A stretch of DNA of 64,000 nt from an uncultured Ruminococcus sp. GTDB lineage: Bacteria > Bacillota > Clostridia > Lachnospirales > Lachnospiraceae. The DNA is taken from NCBI GenBank assembly GCA_900066355.1, contig FMEL01000001.1:309166-373165 (forward strand). Reading direction: 5' to 3'. The position numbers and the translations under genes were made by a program. Of this stretch, positions 1 to 7,289 are shown piece after piece. The notes beneath the pieces were generated by a model. That model saw only the letters and a list, made by a program, of their open reading frames with translations, did no database searches and had not been told where the DNA came from. The stretch's first letter is position 1, and each line of letters starts with the position of its first letter.

Positions 1-99
1 ACTGCTTCTTTCTTGCATCAAGCGGATCTAATTTTACAAATTACAGCTGTATAATCTGGTTTTCTTTTATCATATATCCACAGTAAATCTCCTCGTTCT

Positions 100-849
100 T
101 TAAATAGAAAGTAGAAATTCTGTTAAGTTTTCAATAGCATCTGGTTTTTCTGATAGTTCTTTCCCCATCAGTCCCTCTCCCATAATACCGGGATCCGCAC
201 TAAGAGATACAGCGACTCGACTTGAATTCCATACAGCTTCATACATCATTTCCTGATTCTCTTTTGTTACTTTATTAAGAACGTAATAAAATGGTTTTCG
301 AATACTTTCCGATAATTCCCCGATTTTTTGGGAAAGCTGCAGGGATTCATAAGATGGATCTATGATTATCAATATCAGATCTACACCGTTATCAATTCCA
401 CGTCCAAAGTGTTCAATCCCAGCCTCCATATCCATTAGCGCAAATTGGTCTTCTGCAAGCCTGAGATTTTGGATAAATTGAGTCATAACAGTTCCCATAG
501 CACAAGAACATCCTTCATTTGCTTGATGGATTTTTCCACTGGTCATCAGTTTTACACCGTCCTTCAGACTATAATAATCTTCCGGTATATCATCTATAGT
601 CCAGTTTTCCTCAAAAAACTGATGAGTAAATTTTGATAACATCATATCATTTAAAACATTTTGCTTACCACCGAAATAGTCTGTAAAATCTCTGGGAAGC
701 TTCATACCTAGCTGTCGGTGCAGACCATAATTAGATTCATCGGAATCAATTACCAAAATTTCTTTTCCTCGTCTGGCTAAAGCCTTAGCCAAAAGACTGG
801 TTACCGTACTTTTTCCACATCCACCTTTTCCACAAACTGCTATTTTCAT
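100..849 (-). CDS. CooC-type nickel-insertion ATPase (first copy)
   Basis: P-loop ATPase of the MinD/ParA/CooC group, 249 residues. CooC proteins are cytoplasmic dimers that use ATP to load nickel into the C-cluster of carbon monoxide dehydrogenase. Seen: a deviant Walker A with signature lysine (GKGGCGKST, residues 7-15) and a C-S-C motif at residues 114-116, matching the interfacial C-x-C with which CooC dimers bind metal. The start is placed at the internal ATG at 849, with AAAGGAG 10-12 nt upstream; an in-frame ATG at 903 lacks a good ribosome site. It is the last gene in view of a leftward operon. The nickel role is inferred from the motif and neighbours; a related NifH-like maturation ATPase is the alternative. 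Confidence 0.8.
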   Translation of the reverse strand: MKIAVCGKGGCGKSTVTSLLAKALARRGKEILVIDSDESNYGLHRQLGMKLPRDFTDYFGGKQNVLNDMMLSKFTHQFFEENWTIDDIPEDYYSLKDGVKLMTSGKIHQANEGCSCAMGTVMTQFIQNLRLAEDQFALMDMEAGIEHFGRGIDNGVDLILIIIDPSYESLQLSQKIGELSESIRKPFYYVLNKVTKENQEMMYEAVWNSSRVAVSLSADPGIMGEGLMGKELSEKPDAIENLTEFLLSI

Positions 850-916
850 CTCTATATTTACTCCTTTTCTTTTTTCTAAATAATAAGAATTACATATGAC
901 CATACTTCAAACTGTC

Positions 917-1111
917 TTACTCCACTTCCTCCAGTTCTGTTCCTTCTGGAAGAATATATCCGCAGTTATCACATACTCCGTCCTCTGCAAGTATCCCGTC
1001 TTTCACAAAGGCTTCAATGCCTCCCGGTTCATGACAGCGTGGACAATCTAATTCCTGTATCTTTTTCTGATTTCTTACATCCTGGCAATTGGCAAATTCA
1101 ATTTTACCCAT
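917..1111 (-). CDS. small zinc-ribbon protein
   Basis: A 64-residue protein with two C-x2-C knuckles (CPRC about residues 23-26 and CDNC about 47-50), typical of a four-cysteine zinc ribbon. The acidic tail ends in GTELEEVE. I do not recognise a named family. It lies between the VWA gene and the first CooC-type gene on the same strand, so it is probably co-transcribed and may act as a metal-binding accessory or adaptor (inference). The start at 1111 has GGAG 8 nt upstream; a start at 1141 would overlap the VWA gene by 14 nt and lacks a clear ribosome site. Confidence 0.7.
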   Translation of the reverse strand: MGKIEFANCQDVRNQKKIQELDCPRCHEPGGIEAFVKDGILAEDGVCDNCGYILPEGTELEEVE

Positions 1112-1127
1112 AGTGATTTCTCCATTT

Positions 1128-2945
1128 TCATTCCATATCAATTTGTCTTCGCAAAAAAGTTCCTACCATACGGGAAAAATTGCTGATATTACGAATATAG
1201 GCAAAGTCTTTTCCATAGATTCTCTTTTCCACGGAGAGTTCTCCTTCATTCCCTACAAAAATACCAATTACGAAAATCCCCTGATTTCTGGCCCGACGCA
1301 CCTCATAAGCAGTATCTTTCACAGCTCCTTCTCCGTCATAGATCTTGGGCTGGCGGGTTCCTGGTCGTTGTATGCTCATATCACAGGGTTTTCCATCACT
1401 TAATACGATTAAAATCTTATTTTTTTCCGGTCGCTCCATGAGAGAGGAACAGACTGTTTTCAGTGCAAGCCCATCTCTGTTATTGGCATATGCCCGGAAT
1501 TGAAAGATTCTTTCATTTGTTTCCCTTGGATCTTCATAATCCCGAAATCTCTGAAGTACTGTATATCCCCAGAAAGCACAGTATCCTGTCACCCGATGAG
1601 GAATTCCTGCCTGGCTTAATGCTTCACTGATAATATATCCCTGCGCCGCTACCTGAGCCTGTCTGCCAGCTTGGGAACCACTGGAATCAATCAGGACGTC
1701 TATTACAAACTCAGAATCTTCAGATCTCTTTTTTCTATTAAATAACTTGTCATCGTCTGTTCTTCCAATTTTCCATAACCTCTCAGGAACAAGCTGCCCT
1801 GCATCAGATCTGCTGACAGAATCATCCTTTCGGATTATAAATGCCCGTTTCAGTGACTCTGTCAACACAGAAATATTTCTTTTGATGATCCAGTGATTAT
1901 TTCCATAATAGGCTTTATTTTTTTCAAACTGCAGCTGAGAAAAACGGTATTGATTATTTTTTATCACAGGGTTCTGTAAAATTCCATCTGTAAGATACAG
2001 GATACAGTTTTTGTGGATTCCTGTACAAAATTTCCGGTTGATTCTGGCCTGCTCCGATTCACTTAGATACGATTTCCCGTAATTCAGTTCCACATATTCC
2101 CGTATCCGTCGCACTGCCTGTGGATTTATATTCTCCGAGCTTTCCGGAACTTCTTCATTTTCCGGAGAGAAATAAAATCTTTTTTTCTTTTTGTTTCTGA
2201 TATCCAGACTCATCATCTTTTTTTTGAGATCAGAAAGATATTTTTGAATGATGTCTTCCATCTGTTCATCCGTCATGCATTCCTGCCACGCGTCATTGGC
2301 CAATGCCATATCCGGTAAATTCAGAATTTTCTCCAGATTTCCATTCCTTTTTTCAAAAGAGGGATCCAGAACATGATTATAAATCTCCTCTATCACGTTT
2401 ATGACATCTTCCGTATTTTCCGCATCCTTCAGAGAAAGAATTTTGTACAATGCAATCTCTGCCTGTGGATCCGTTCCCTCATCGTTTGTGTTCTCCAAAA
2501 CATGCCTTATATACAGAAGCCTAATCCTGTGAATCAGGTCTGTTCCAGCTTTGTCTGATACCTGTTCTTTCTCGGCCTTTTCCAATTCTCTGAACGCCTG
2601 TTCTCTGATTTCCTTTGTTCCCAAACGTTCTCGAATGATAAAACGATTCACTGCAGCATCCATGCATAATCCAGCAAGAGGCAAAAGCATATCTTCTCCA
2701 GCAGAAAAATGTAATTTTTTCATCAAATACATGCCAAGTTTCTTCTGATCGAAATATCGTGCAAAGGCACCCTGCTTCACTGCCTCATATAGAACCGTTT
2801 GTTTTGAATAAACATATTTTTCTGTGTCCGGTTCAAATTCTATATCATAATCACCACTGACTGTCCAAAAAAGATTTCTGATACGATTACTGATCTCCAG
2901 ACGATGTTCTTCCAGTTGTTCTGCCGGCCATCTGACATCCTCCAT
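1128..2945 (-). CDS. VWA-domain protein paired with MoxR ATPase (CobT/NorD-like)
   Basis: A 605-residue protein with a long, charged N-terminal half and a C-terminal von Willebrand A domain. Seen: the MIDAS signature DSSGS at about residue 420 and a later LSDGKPCD segment supplying further metal contacts. No signal peptide or membrane segment is evident. VWA proteins encoded directly after a MoxR ATPase (NorD, CbbO, CobT, BchD types) work with it as ATP-driven chaperones or chelatases that insert metals or remodel metalloenzymes. The gene starts 6 nt after the MoxR stop, with a G-rich ribosome site inside the MoxR 3' end. Role here inferred: remodelling or metallation of the same target as the CooC-type proteins. 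Confidence 0.85.
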   Translation of the reverse strand: MEDVRWPAEQLEEHRLEISNRIRNLFWTVSGDYDIEFEPDTEKYVYSKQTVLYEAVKQGAFARYFDQKKLGMYLMKKLHFSAGEDMLLPLAGLCMDAAVNRFIIRERLGTKEIREQAFRELEKAEKEQVSDKAGTDLIHRIRLLYIRHVLENTNDEGTDPQAEIALYKILSLKDAENTEDVINVIEEIYNHVLDPSFEKRNGNLEKILNLPDMALANDAWQECMTDEQMEDIIQKYLSDLKKKMMSLDIRNKKKKRFYFSPENEEVPESSENINPQAVRRIREYVELNYGKSYLSESEQARINRKFCTGIHKNCILYLTDGILQNPVIKNNQYRFSQLQFEKNKAYYGNNHWIIKRNISVLTESLKRAFIIRKDDSVSRSDAGQLVPERLWKIGRTDDDKLFNRKKRSEDSEFVIDVLIDSSGSQAGRQAQVAAQGYIISEALSQAGIPHRVTGYCAFWGYTVLQRFRDYEDPRETNERIFQFRAYANNRDGLALKTVCSSLMERPEKNKILIVLSDGKPCDMSIQRPGTRQPKIYDGEGAVKDTAYEVRRARNQGIFVIGIFVGNEGELSVEKRIYGKDFAYIRNISNFSRMVGTFLRRQIDME

Positions 2946-2951
2946 ACAAGT

Positions 2952-3884
2952 TTACCCCCATATGTCTTTTCCGGTCCAGGAAGATGGAATTCTGGTAGAA
3001 ACCACATCTTCTACGATCTCTTTTTCAAATACATCAAAACTTTTATTTATGATCCCCATCTGGATTGCATCAATTGGAGAAAGTCCGCTTCTTGTTGCTT
3101 TTACAGCAGAAACCAATCCTCTCAGGTCAAGAGATTTTGTTGAGATTTCTCCATGATAAGCCTTGATCTGCAAATCCAGAAACAGTCCTGCAAAAGCTTT
3201 CAGTGCACTTTTTTCCCCATCTGGAAAATGCTGTCTTAATACAAAAAGGACACTATCCTCATCCATTTCAGGCATATCAATTACCATAAACCTTGAAACC
3301 AATGCTTCATTTACTTCTCTGGTACCTGCGTAACCATAATTCATCGTACCGATAAATCGTGTTGCCGGATGAAGTAAAATCCTGTTATATCCTGGAATAT
3401 CGATTCTGCGCCGATGATCCAATGTGGCATGCAGTACAGAAACGGCATCATTTTTTGCCATATTGATTTCGTCCAGGATTCCAAATCCTCCAAATTCCGC
3501 GCATTGGTAGATAGGGCCTTTCCGAAGGCGAACCTCATTATTTATAAAGGTATCCGTTCCAATCAGATCGGCACTGTCTGTATTTACATGAAAAGAAATG
3601 TCGTATTCCGGTCTTCCGAATATCCATGCCAGTGTCTCACATAGTACATTTTTTCCTGTAGCTTTCGCACCGGAAAGTAACAGATTATCTCCCTGAAGAA
3701 GCGCTACTGTTGACATTTCCAGAATCTTTTTCCCATAAAATAGGATATCCGGTTTTTCTACCCGTTCCTTTACCTGATTCTCTACCTCATAGCGCATGTG
3801 AAAATCTCTCAGTTCTCCAATCAGTTCCTGCGCTATCTTCTGGTCTTCTAAATATTTTTCTATTTCTGTCCAATGACTTCTCAT
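2952..3884 (-). CDS. MoxR-family AAA+ ATPase
   Basis: A 310-residue AAA+ protein. Seen: Walker A as LLLSGAKATGKN (about residues 81-92), Walker B as FGILDEIN, then a FIGTMNYG sensor stretch and a Ser-Arg-Phe arginine-finger region, all typical of MoxR/NorQ/CbbQ. MoxR ATPases form hexameric rings with a partner VWA protein, encoded here immediately downstream. The Walker A ends GKN instead of GKS/T, which is unusual and may reduce nucleotide binding. Second gene of the leftward operon after the 3970-4740 CooC-type gene. Good match to the family; substrate unknown. Confidence 0.88.
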   Translation of the reverse strand: MRSHWTEIEKYLEDQKIAQELIGELRDFHMRYEVENQVKERVEKPDILFYGKKILEMSTVALLQGDNLLLSGAKATGKNVLCETLAWIFGRPEYDISFHVNTDSADLIGTDTFINNEVRLRKGPIYQCAEFGGFGILDEINMAKNDAVSVLHATLDHRRRIDIPGYNRILLHPATRFIGTMNYGYAGTREVNEALVSRFMVIDMPEMDEDSVLFVLRQHFPDGEKSALKAFAGLFLDLQIKAYHGEISTKSLDLRGLVSAVKATRSGLSPIDAIQMGIINKSFDVFEKEIVEDVVSTRIPSSWTGKDIWG

Positions 3885-3969
3885 GAAGATTTTCCTTTCT
3901 TTGCAATTGGTTATATCAAATCAGATAATATTTCTGTTCACTCAATCTTCAAACTTTCAATCCTCCAAC

Positions 3970-4740
3970 TCACAATCCTATCTTCTTTACAATTTCTCCC
4001 ATTGCACTTCTTACAGGAGAATCTTTCGGAAGCCGTATGATTGGTTTTCCAGCACAGTCATACTGATATACCTGGTCATCATGTGGTACAACCCCTAACA
4101 GTTCCAGTCCCTGATTTCGGATTTCTTCCAGAGTTCCGGCATCCAGTTTTCCATCTGGAACACGATTCACGATTAATCCAGTTTTCTGTGGTTTAAAGTT
4201 TAACTCCTTCATCAGCCTTGCAATACGTCCGGCTGCCTGAACACCTCTTCTGGAACAGTCACTCACAAGAATCGCAACTTCCATCATTGGCAGGATTCCT
4301 CTGCTGATATGTTCCATACCTGCTTCGTTATCAACCACAATATATGGATAATGGCTTTGCAGTTTCTGAACCTGGGTCTGCACAAGACCATTTACAAAAC
4401 AATAGCAGCCCTGTCCCTGGGTTCGTCCCATTACCATCAAATCATAATCGTCTTCTTCTGCAATCGCATCAGAAAGACGCATTTCCAGATATGCCTGTTT
4501 TGTCATACCGGAGGGAATCTGATATCGTGGGTCTACGCCTGCCCGCTCAATTTCTTCTCTCAGCTCCCCAAGTGTGATCTCCGGCTCAACACCGAGCACT
4601 TCGTTCAAATTTGCATTTGCATCTGCATCCACCGCCAGGACCGGACGTTTTCCGCTTTCACATAAATACTGGATCAACAATCCACAAAGAGTTGTTTTTC
4701 CTACGCCACCTTTTCCTGATACTGCAATTACATGTCCCAT
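3970..4740 (-). CDS. cooC: CooC-type nickel-insertion ATPase (second copy)
   Basis: 256-residue P-loop ATPase beginning MGHVIAVSGKGGVGKTT, the deviant Walker A of MinD/CooC proteins. It carries C-Y-C at residues 112-114, the same position I recall for the nickel-binding C112/C114 pair of Carboxydothermus CooC1. This is the first gene of the leftward operon CooC - MoxR - VWA - zinc ribbon - CooC. TTAGGAGG lies just upstream of the start. The promoter ahead of it (-10 TATAAT at 4792-4797) carries an operator-like inverted repeat. Two CooC paralogues in one operon are unusual and may serve different steps or two client enzymes (inference). No CODH gene is in the window. Confidence 0.85.
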   Translation of the reverse strand: MGHVIAVSGKGGVGKTTLCGLLIQYLCESGKRPVLAVDADANANLNEVLGVEPEITLGELREEIERAGVDPRYQIPSGMTKQAYLEMRLSDAIAEEDDYDLMVMGRTQGQGCYCFVNGLVQTQVQKLQSHYPYIVVDNEAGMEHISRGILPMMEVAILVSDCSRRGVQAAGRIARLMKELNFKPQKTGLIVNRVPDGKLDAGTLEEIRNQGLELLGVVPHDDQVYQYDCAGKPIIRLPKDSPVRSAMGEIVKKIGL

Positions 4741-4768
4741 GTTTTTCCTCCTAAAATTCTGAACAATC

Positions 4769-4873
4769 TGTTGACTTTTTCTTTAAGCCTCATTATAGTT
4801 GTTACTATATAAATTACAATAATCAATCTGTGAGATTTGTATGGTTACTCAACACATCAGAAAAATTGTTGAG
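4769..4873. promoter_or_regulatory. divergent promoter A with operator repeats
   Basis: Intergenic control region between the CooC operon (left) and a TetR gene (right). Leftward promoter: -35 TTGTAA and -10 TATAAT (4792-4797 on the opposite strand), 16 bp apart. An inverted repeat TTGTTA-N9-TTACAA (4799-4819) fills the -35 and spacer. A second inverted repeat, CTCAACA-N12-TGTTGAG (4848-4873), precedes the TetR gene, and a lone TGTTGA sits at 4769-4774. Nearly the whole stretch recurs at 6136-6241. Confidence 0.7.
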
Positions 4874-4908
4874 AAATTATATGATACTAACTAATACAGG
4901 AGTATATA

Positions 4909-5556
4909 ATGTCAGAAAAAACGAGAAAACAAGATCGCCGTACCCGCTATACCAGGCAAACCATAAAAGATACGTTCTTAGAATTGTTAAAGCAGAAAAG
5001 TTTTACGAAAATTACCGTTACAGAGATCTGCAAAAATGCTGAAATCAACCGTGGCACTTTTTATCTTCATTACTACGATATCCATGATGTATTATCAGAT
5101 ATTTTTAATGATATGACTCAGGATATGTTAACAACGGTAGATCATTTATTCTGTCTAAATCAAAAAAGCTGTTCCTATCCGTTCTGTCAGAAAATACAGA
5201 TGGAATCACAATACAGAGCACTGTTTCTGGATGATGCAATTGCCCCTATTCTTCTGGAAAAAATAGCAGAAAATACAAAAGAAGGCTATGTGACCTGGCT
5301 TATGTCACACAGCCTCCTGACCTTTGAACAGGCAGAATCGGTTTTTTATTTTCAAATGAATGGCTGCCTTTCCATCAACAGACTGATGCTCCGCAATCAC
5401 TGTAATGACTGGAAACAGATTCAGACAGTAATCGACAGTTTTATCAAAGCCGGGCTGAAAAGTTTTCTGATTCATGATCAGAGAGAAGAAAATGCTTCCG
5501 ATAATTTTTGCAGCAAAATTTCTCCAACTGTTACCGCATCTTCTACACTTAGATAA
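4909..5556 (+). CDS. TetR-family transcriptional regulator
   Basis: A 215-residue protein with an N-terminal TetR helix-turn-helix (TKITVTEICKNAEINRGTFYLHY, about residues 38-60) and a C-terminal helical domain resembling the TetR_C_7 type. The start has AGGAG 6 nt upstream. It is divergent from the CooC operon and preceded by an inverted repeat at 4848-4873, so it probably represses itself and the neighbouring promoters (inference). Its last 79 nt overlap the 3' end of the convergent DUF3786 gene, so the two transcripts are antisense to one another at their ends. Confidence 0.85.
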   Translation: MSEKTRKQDRRTRYTRQTIKDTFLELLKQKSFTKITVTEICKNAEINRGTFYLHYYDIHDVLSDIFNDMTQDMLTTVDHLFCLNQKSCSYPFCQKIQMESQYRALFLDDAIAPILLEKIAENTKEGYVTWLMSHSLLTFEQAESVFYFQMNGCLSINRLMLRNHCNDWKQIQTVIDSFIKAGLKSFLIHDQREENASDNFCSKISPTVTASSTLR

Positions 5557-6104
5557 TGATCGGCATGATCCTGAAGAAATAGTTTTCCAGATACAGGAAA
5601 TTCTTCATCTGCAAACCATATCTTTAAAGTTACTGAATATCTTGGAAAAACCGGAAAAACAGCACCTAGATCCGCCTTTGTCTCTATAAATTCTGCACCC
5701 AGACTTGTACATGCTTTCTGAATTTTCTCAGGATCTTTATCTTGCAAAAGCTTTTCCAGTCTCTGCTCTGCAGTCCGGTCAAACCTGGTTCCTCGAATCA
5801 ATCCATCTTTCAGGTTACCAAAAGTAATGAGCTTCTGTGAACCTTCTGTTCCATCGGCCATATCCAGATAATGCAGCAATGTCAGATAATGCCATTCGTC
5901 CATGTTTGAGTTAATACGAAACTCAGGGAGTTGAATTTCAATCGTTTCATAAAAACTCAGCATTTCCAGCACATTTCGACTGCTATGAAAAACAGCCCCA
6001 CTTTTTGCAGCAAGATCCTCTCCGGAACGATTTTGCAGCCGTTTTACTGCTGCCTGCAACATTTCCTGAAATGCACGATTTTCTGTTTGATTTTTGTATT
6101 CCAT
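5478..6104 (-). CDS. DUF3786-family protein
   Basis: 208 residues. The C-terminal segment (about 163-205: IWFADEEFP, then LFLQDHADHYLSVEDAV, then GEILLQKL) matches my memory of DUF3786, a soluble domain found alone or with Fe-S domains in anaerobes that often also carry CO dehydrogenase/acetyl-CoA synthase or corrinoid genes. Biochemical function is not established. GGAG lies just upstream of the ATG. Its promoter is homologous to that of the CooC operon, including the same operator, which ties it to the same regulon. It overlaps the TetR gene tail to tail by 79 nt. Confidence 0.72.
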   Translation of the reverse strand: MEYKNQTENRAFQEMLQAAVKRLQNRSGEDLAAKSGAVFHSSRNVLEMLSFYETIEIQLPEFRINSNMDEWHYLTLLHYLDMADGTEGSQKLITFGNLKDGLIRGTRFDRTAEQRLEKLLQDKDPEKIQKACTSLGAEFIETKADLGAVFPVFPRYSVTLKIWFADEEFPVSGKLFLQDHADHYLSVEDAVTVGEILLQKLSEAFSSL

Positions 6105-6135
6105 AAGCTCTCCTTTGCCATAAGTTTCATTACTG

Positions 6136-6241
6136 TGTTGACTTTTCTTTTAATCCCCATTATAGTTGTAATTATATTATTTACAATCATCAAACATTAA
6201 AAAATGTACAGTTTATCAACACATTAAAAAGAACTGTTGAG
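6136..6241. promoter_or_regulatory. divergent promoter B, copy of promoter A
   Basis: Control region between the DUF3786 gene (left) and an Rrf2 gene (right). It has the same order of elements as 4769-4873 and nearly the same length: TGTTGA (6136-6141), leftward -10 TATAAT (6159-6164), perfect inverted repeat TTGTAA-N9-TTACAA (6166-6186) overlapping the -35 and spacer, and TCAACA-N13-TGTTGA (6216-6240). The similarity over ~105 bp indicates duplication and a common regulator. Confidence 0.7.
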
Positions 6242-6332
6242 AACTTAGGACGTTTTAAACAAACCAGAAATATTTTCACCCCAAAAACGTGAGAACAAGA
6301 TTATTATATCATACTACAAGGAGCTTCTTATC

Positions 6333-6782
6333 ATGAAATACTCAACGAAATTAAGTGATACTGTTCATGTGATGGTTCTGATTGCTATCAACCAGGAAAA
6401 ATCCCTCTCCAGTGCCTCAATTGCAGAAAGTGTCCATACAAATCCCGGCTTTGTGCGCCAGCTTATGTTAAAACTAAAAAAAGCGGAACTTATGACCAGT
6501 GTAGCCGGACATGCCCGTCCTTCTCTTTCAAGACCAGCAGAGCAGATTACATTGCTGGATATTTATAAAGCAGTTGAAGGTGATAAACCTTTACTTCATT
6601 TAGATACTCATACCAATCCAGAGTGTGGCGTTGGCATTAACATTCAGTTATCTTTGCAGGGATTTTACAATGAAATTCAAAAGGATGCCGAAGAAAAAAT
6701 GAATACGATTACTTTACAGGATATCATAGATACCTACTATCAACGGACATCTATAGAAAATAACTTACAGAATATTATTTAA
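6333..6782 (+). CDS. Rrf2-family transcriptional regulator
   Basis: 149-residue winged-helix protein beginning MKYSTKLSDTVHVMVLIA, with a recognition helix around SIAESVHTNPGFVRQLM and the LLDIYKAVEGD segment typical of Rrf2 proteins. Only one cysteine (PECGVG, about residue 93) is present, so it lacks the three-cysteine Fe-S cluster motif of IscR/NsrR and is more like the YwnA-type members. AAGGAG lies upstream of the start. It sits next to promoter B and may regulate the nickel-type locus together with the TetR protein (inference). Confidence 0.85.
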   Translation: MKYSTKLSDTVHVMVLIAINQEKSLSSASIAESVHTNPGFVRQLMLKLKKAELMTSVAGHARPSLSRPAEQITLLDIYKAVEGDKPLLHLDTHTNPECGVGINIQLSLQGFYNEIQKDAEEKMNTITLQDIIDTYYQRTSIENNLQNII

Positions 6783-6797
6783 CAGGAGAACACTTTC

Positions 6798-6942
6798 ATG
6801 TACCTTCAGCAAATACGAAATGCCACCATTTTTTATATTATGGCGGAAAAAATTTTCTGGATTTTATCAAATGGGATTACATCCAGATTATCGTAAAGAT
6901 CCGTATGAACGTAAGCGCAAAATATTGCTGCGCTACTCATGA
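6798..6942 (+). pseudogene. short gene relic (metallo-beta-lactamase-like start)
   Basis: An ATG 15 nt after the Rrf2 stop, with GGAGA before it, opens MYLQQIRNATIFYIMAEKIF, which resembles the first residues of MBL-fold hydrolases (usually IRNAT followed by a GGKxFLIDP stretch). It stops after 32 codons. Shifting frame continues GFYQMGLHPDYRKDPYERKR up to the stop at 6940-6942. I read this as a frameshifted, deleted gene. Identity is tentative. Confidence 0.35.
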
Positions 6943-6945
6943 ATT

Positions 6946-6980
6946 ACGCTTGCATCAAATTGATAGATGCAAGCGTTTTA
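6946..6980 (+). terminator. intrinsic terminator after Rrf2/relic
   Basis: Perfect 11-bp arms (ACGCTTGCATC at 6946-6956, GATGCAAGCGT at 6966-6976) with a 9-nt loop followed by TTTTA. It would end rightward transcripts from the Rrf2 gene. Confidence 0.7.
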
Positions 6981-6987
6981 CTCTATT

Positions 6988-7278
6988 TTAGTTTTGACAG
7001 TTCGTTTTCGCAGTCTCGCTCCATGGGGCAAGCTGTTCCAACTGTTCATCTGACATTTTATCGTCTGTCCGCTGTGATAAGAGATATGTCAGATATTCAT
7101 AGGTATTCAGATCATACGCTTTTTTCATCTCAACCATTGTATACACAATAGCGCTGGAGGCAACTCCTTTCGGACTGGCGCTGAACAGTCAGTTCTTCCG
7201 GTCAACAGTAAATGGCCTGATTGCATTTTTGCTAAGATTGTTGGATAAACTGCAATGACCGTCTTCCATCATCAAGAG
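6988..7278 (-). pseudogene. IS66-family transposase C-terminal remnant
   Basis: Reading leftward, the frame encodes an IS66 transposase end: DGHCSLSNNLSKNAIRPF, then TVDRKN, an in-frame TGA where the family has Trp (NWLFS), then LFSASPKGVASSAIVYTMVEM, YEYLTYLLS and PWSE before a TAA at 6988-6990. Only about 95 codons remain. The rest of the element, its helper genes and its ends are not visible. It abuts the stop of the ABC transporter gene. Confidence 0.85.
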
Positions 7279-7289
7279 GTGAATGCTAA

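Noticed and set aside
1..99. Leftward open stretch reading WIYDKRKPDYTAVICKIRSA before the left edge
   Set aside because: It looks protein-like but has no clear start and ends within 30 codons; too short and too near the edge to support a gene.
4848..4873. Inverted repeat as an intrinsic terminator
   Set aside because: No T-run follows on either strand and the same repeat recurs in the duplicated promoter, so an operator is more likely.
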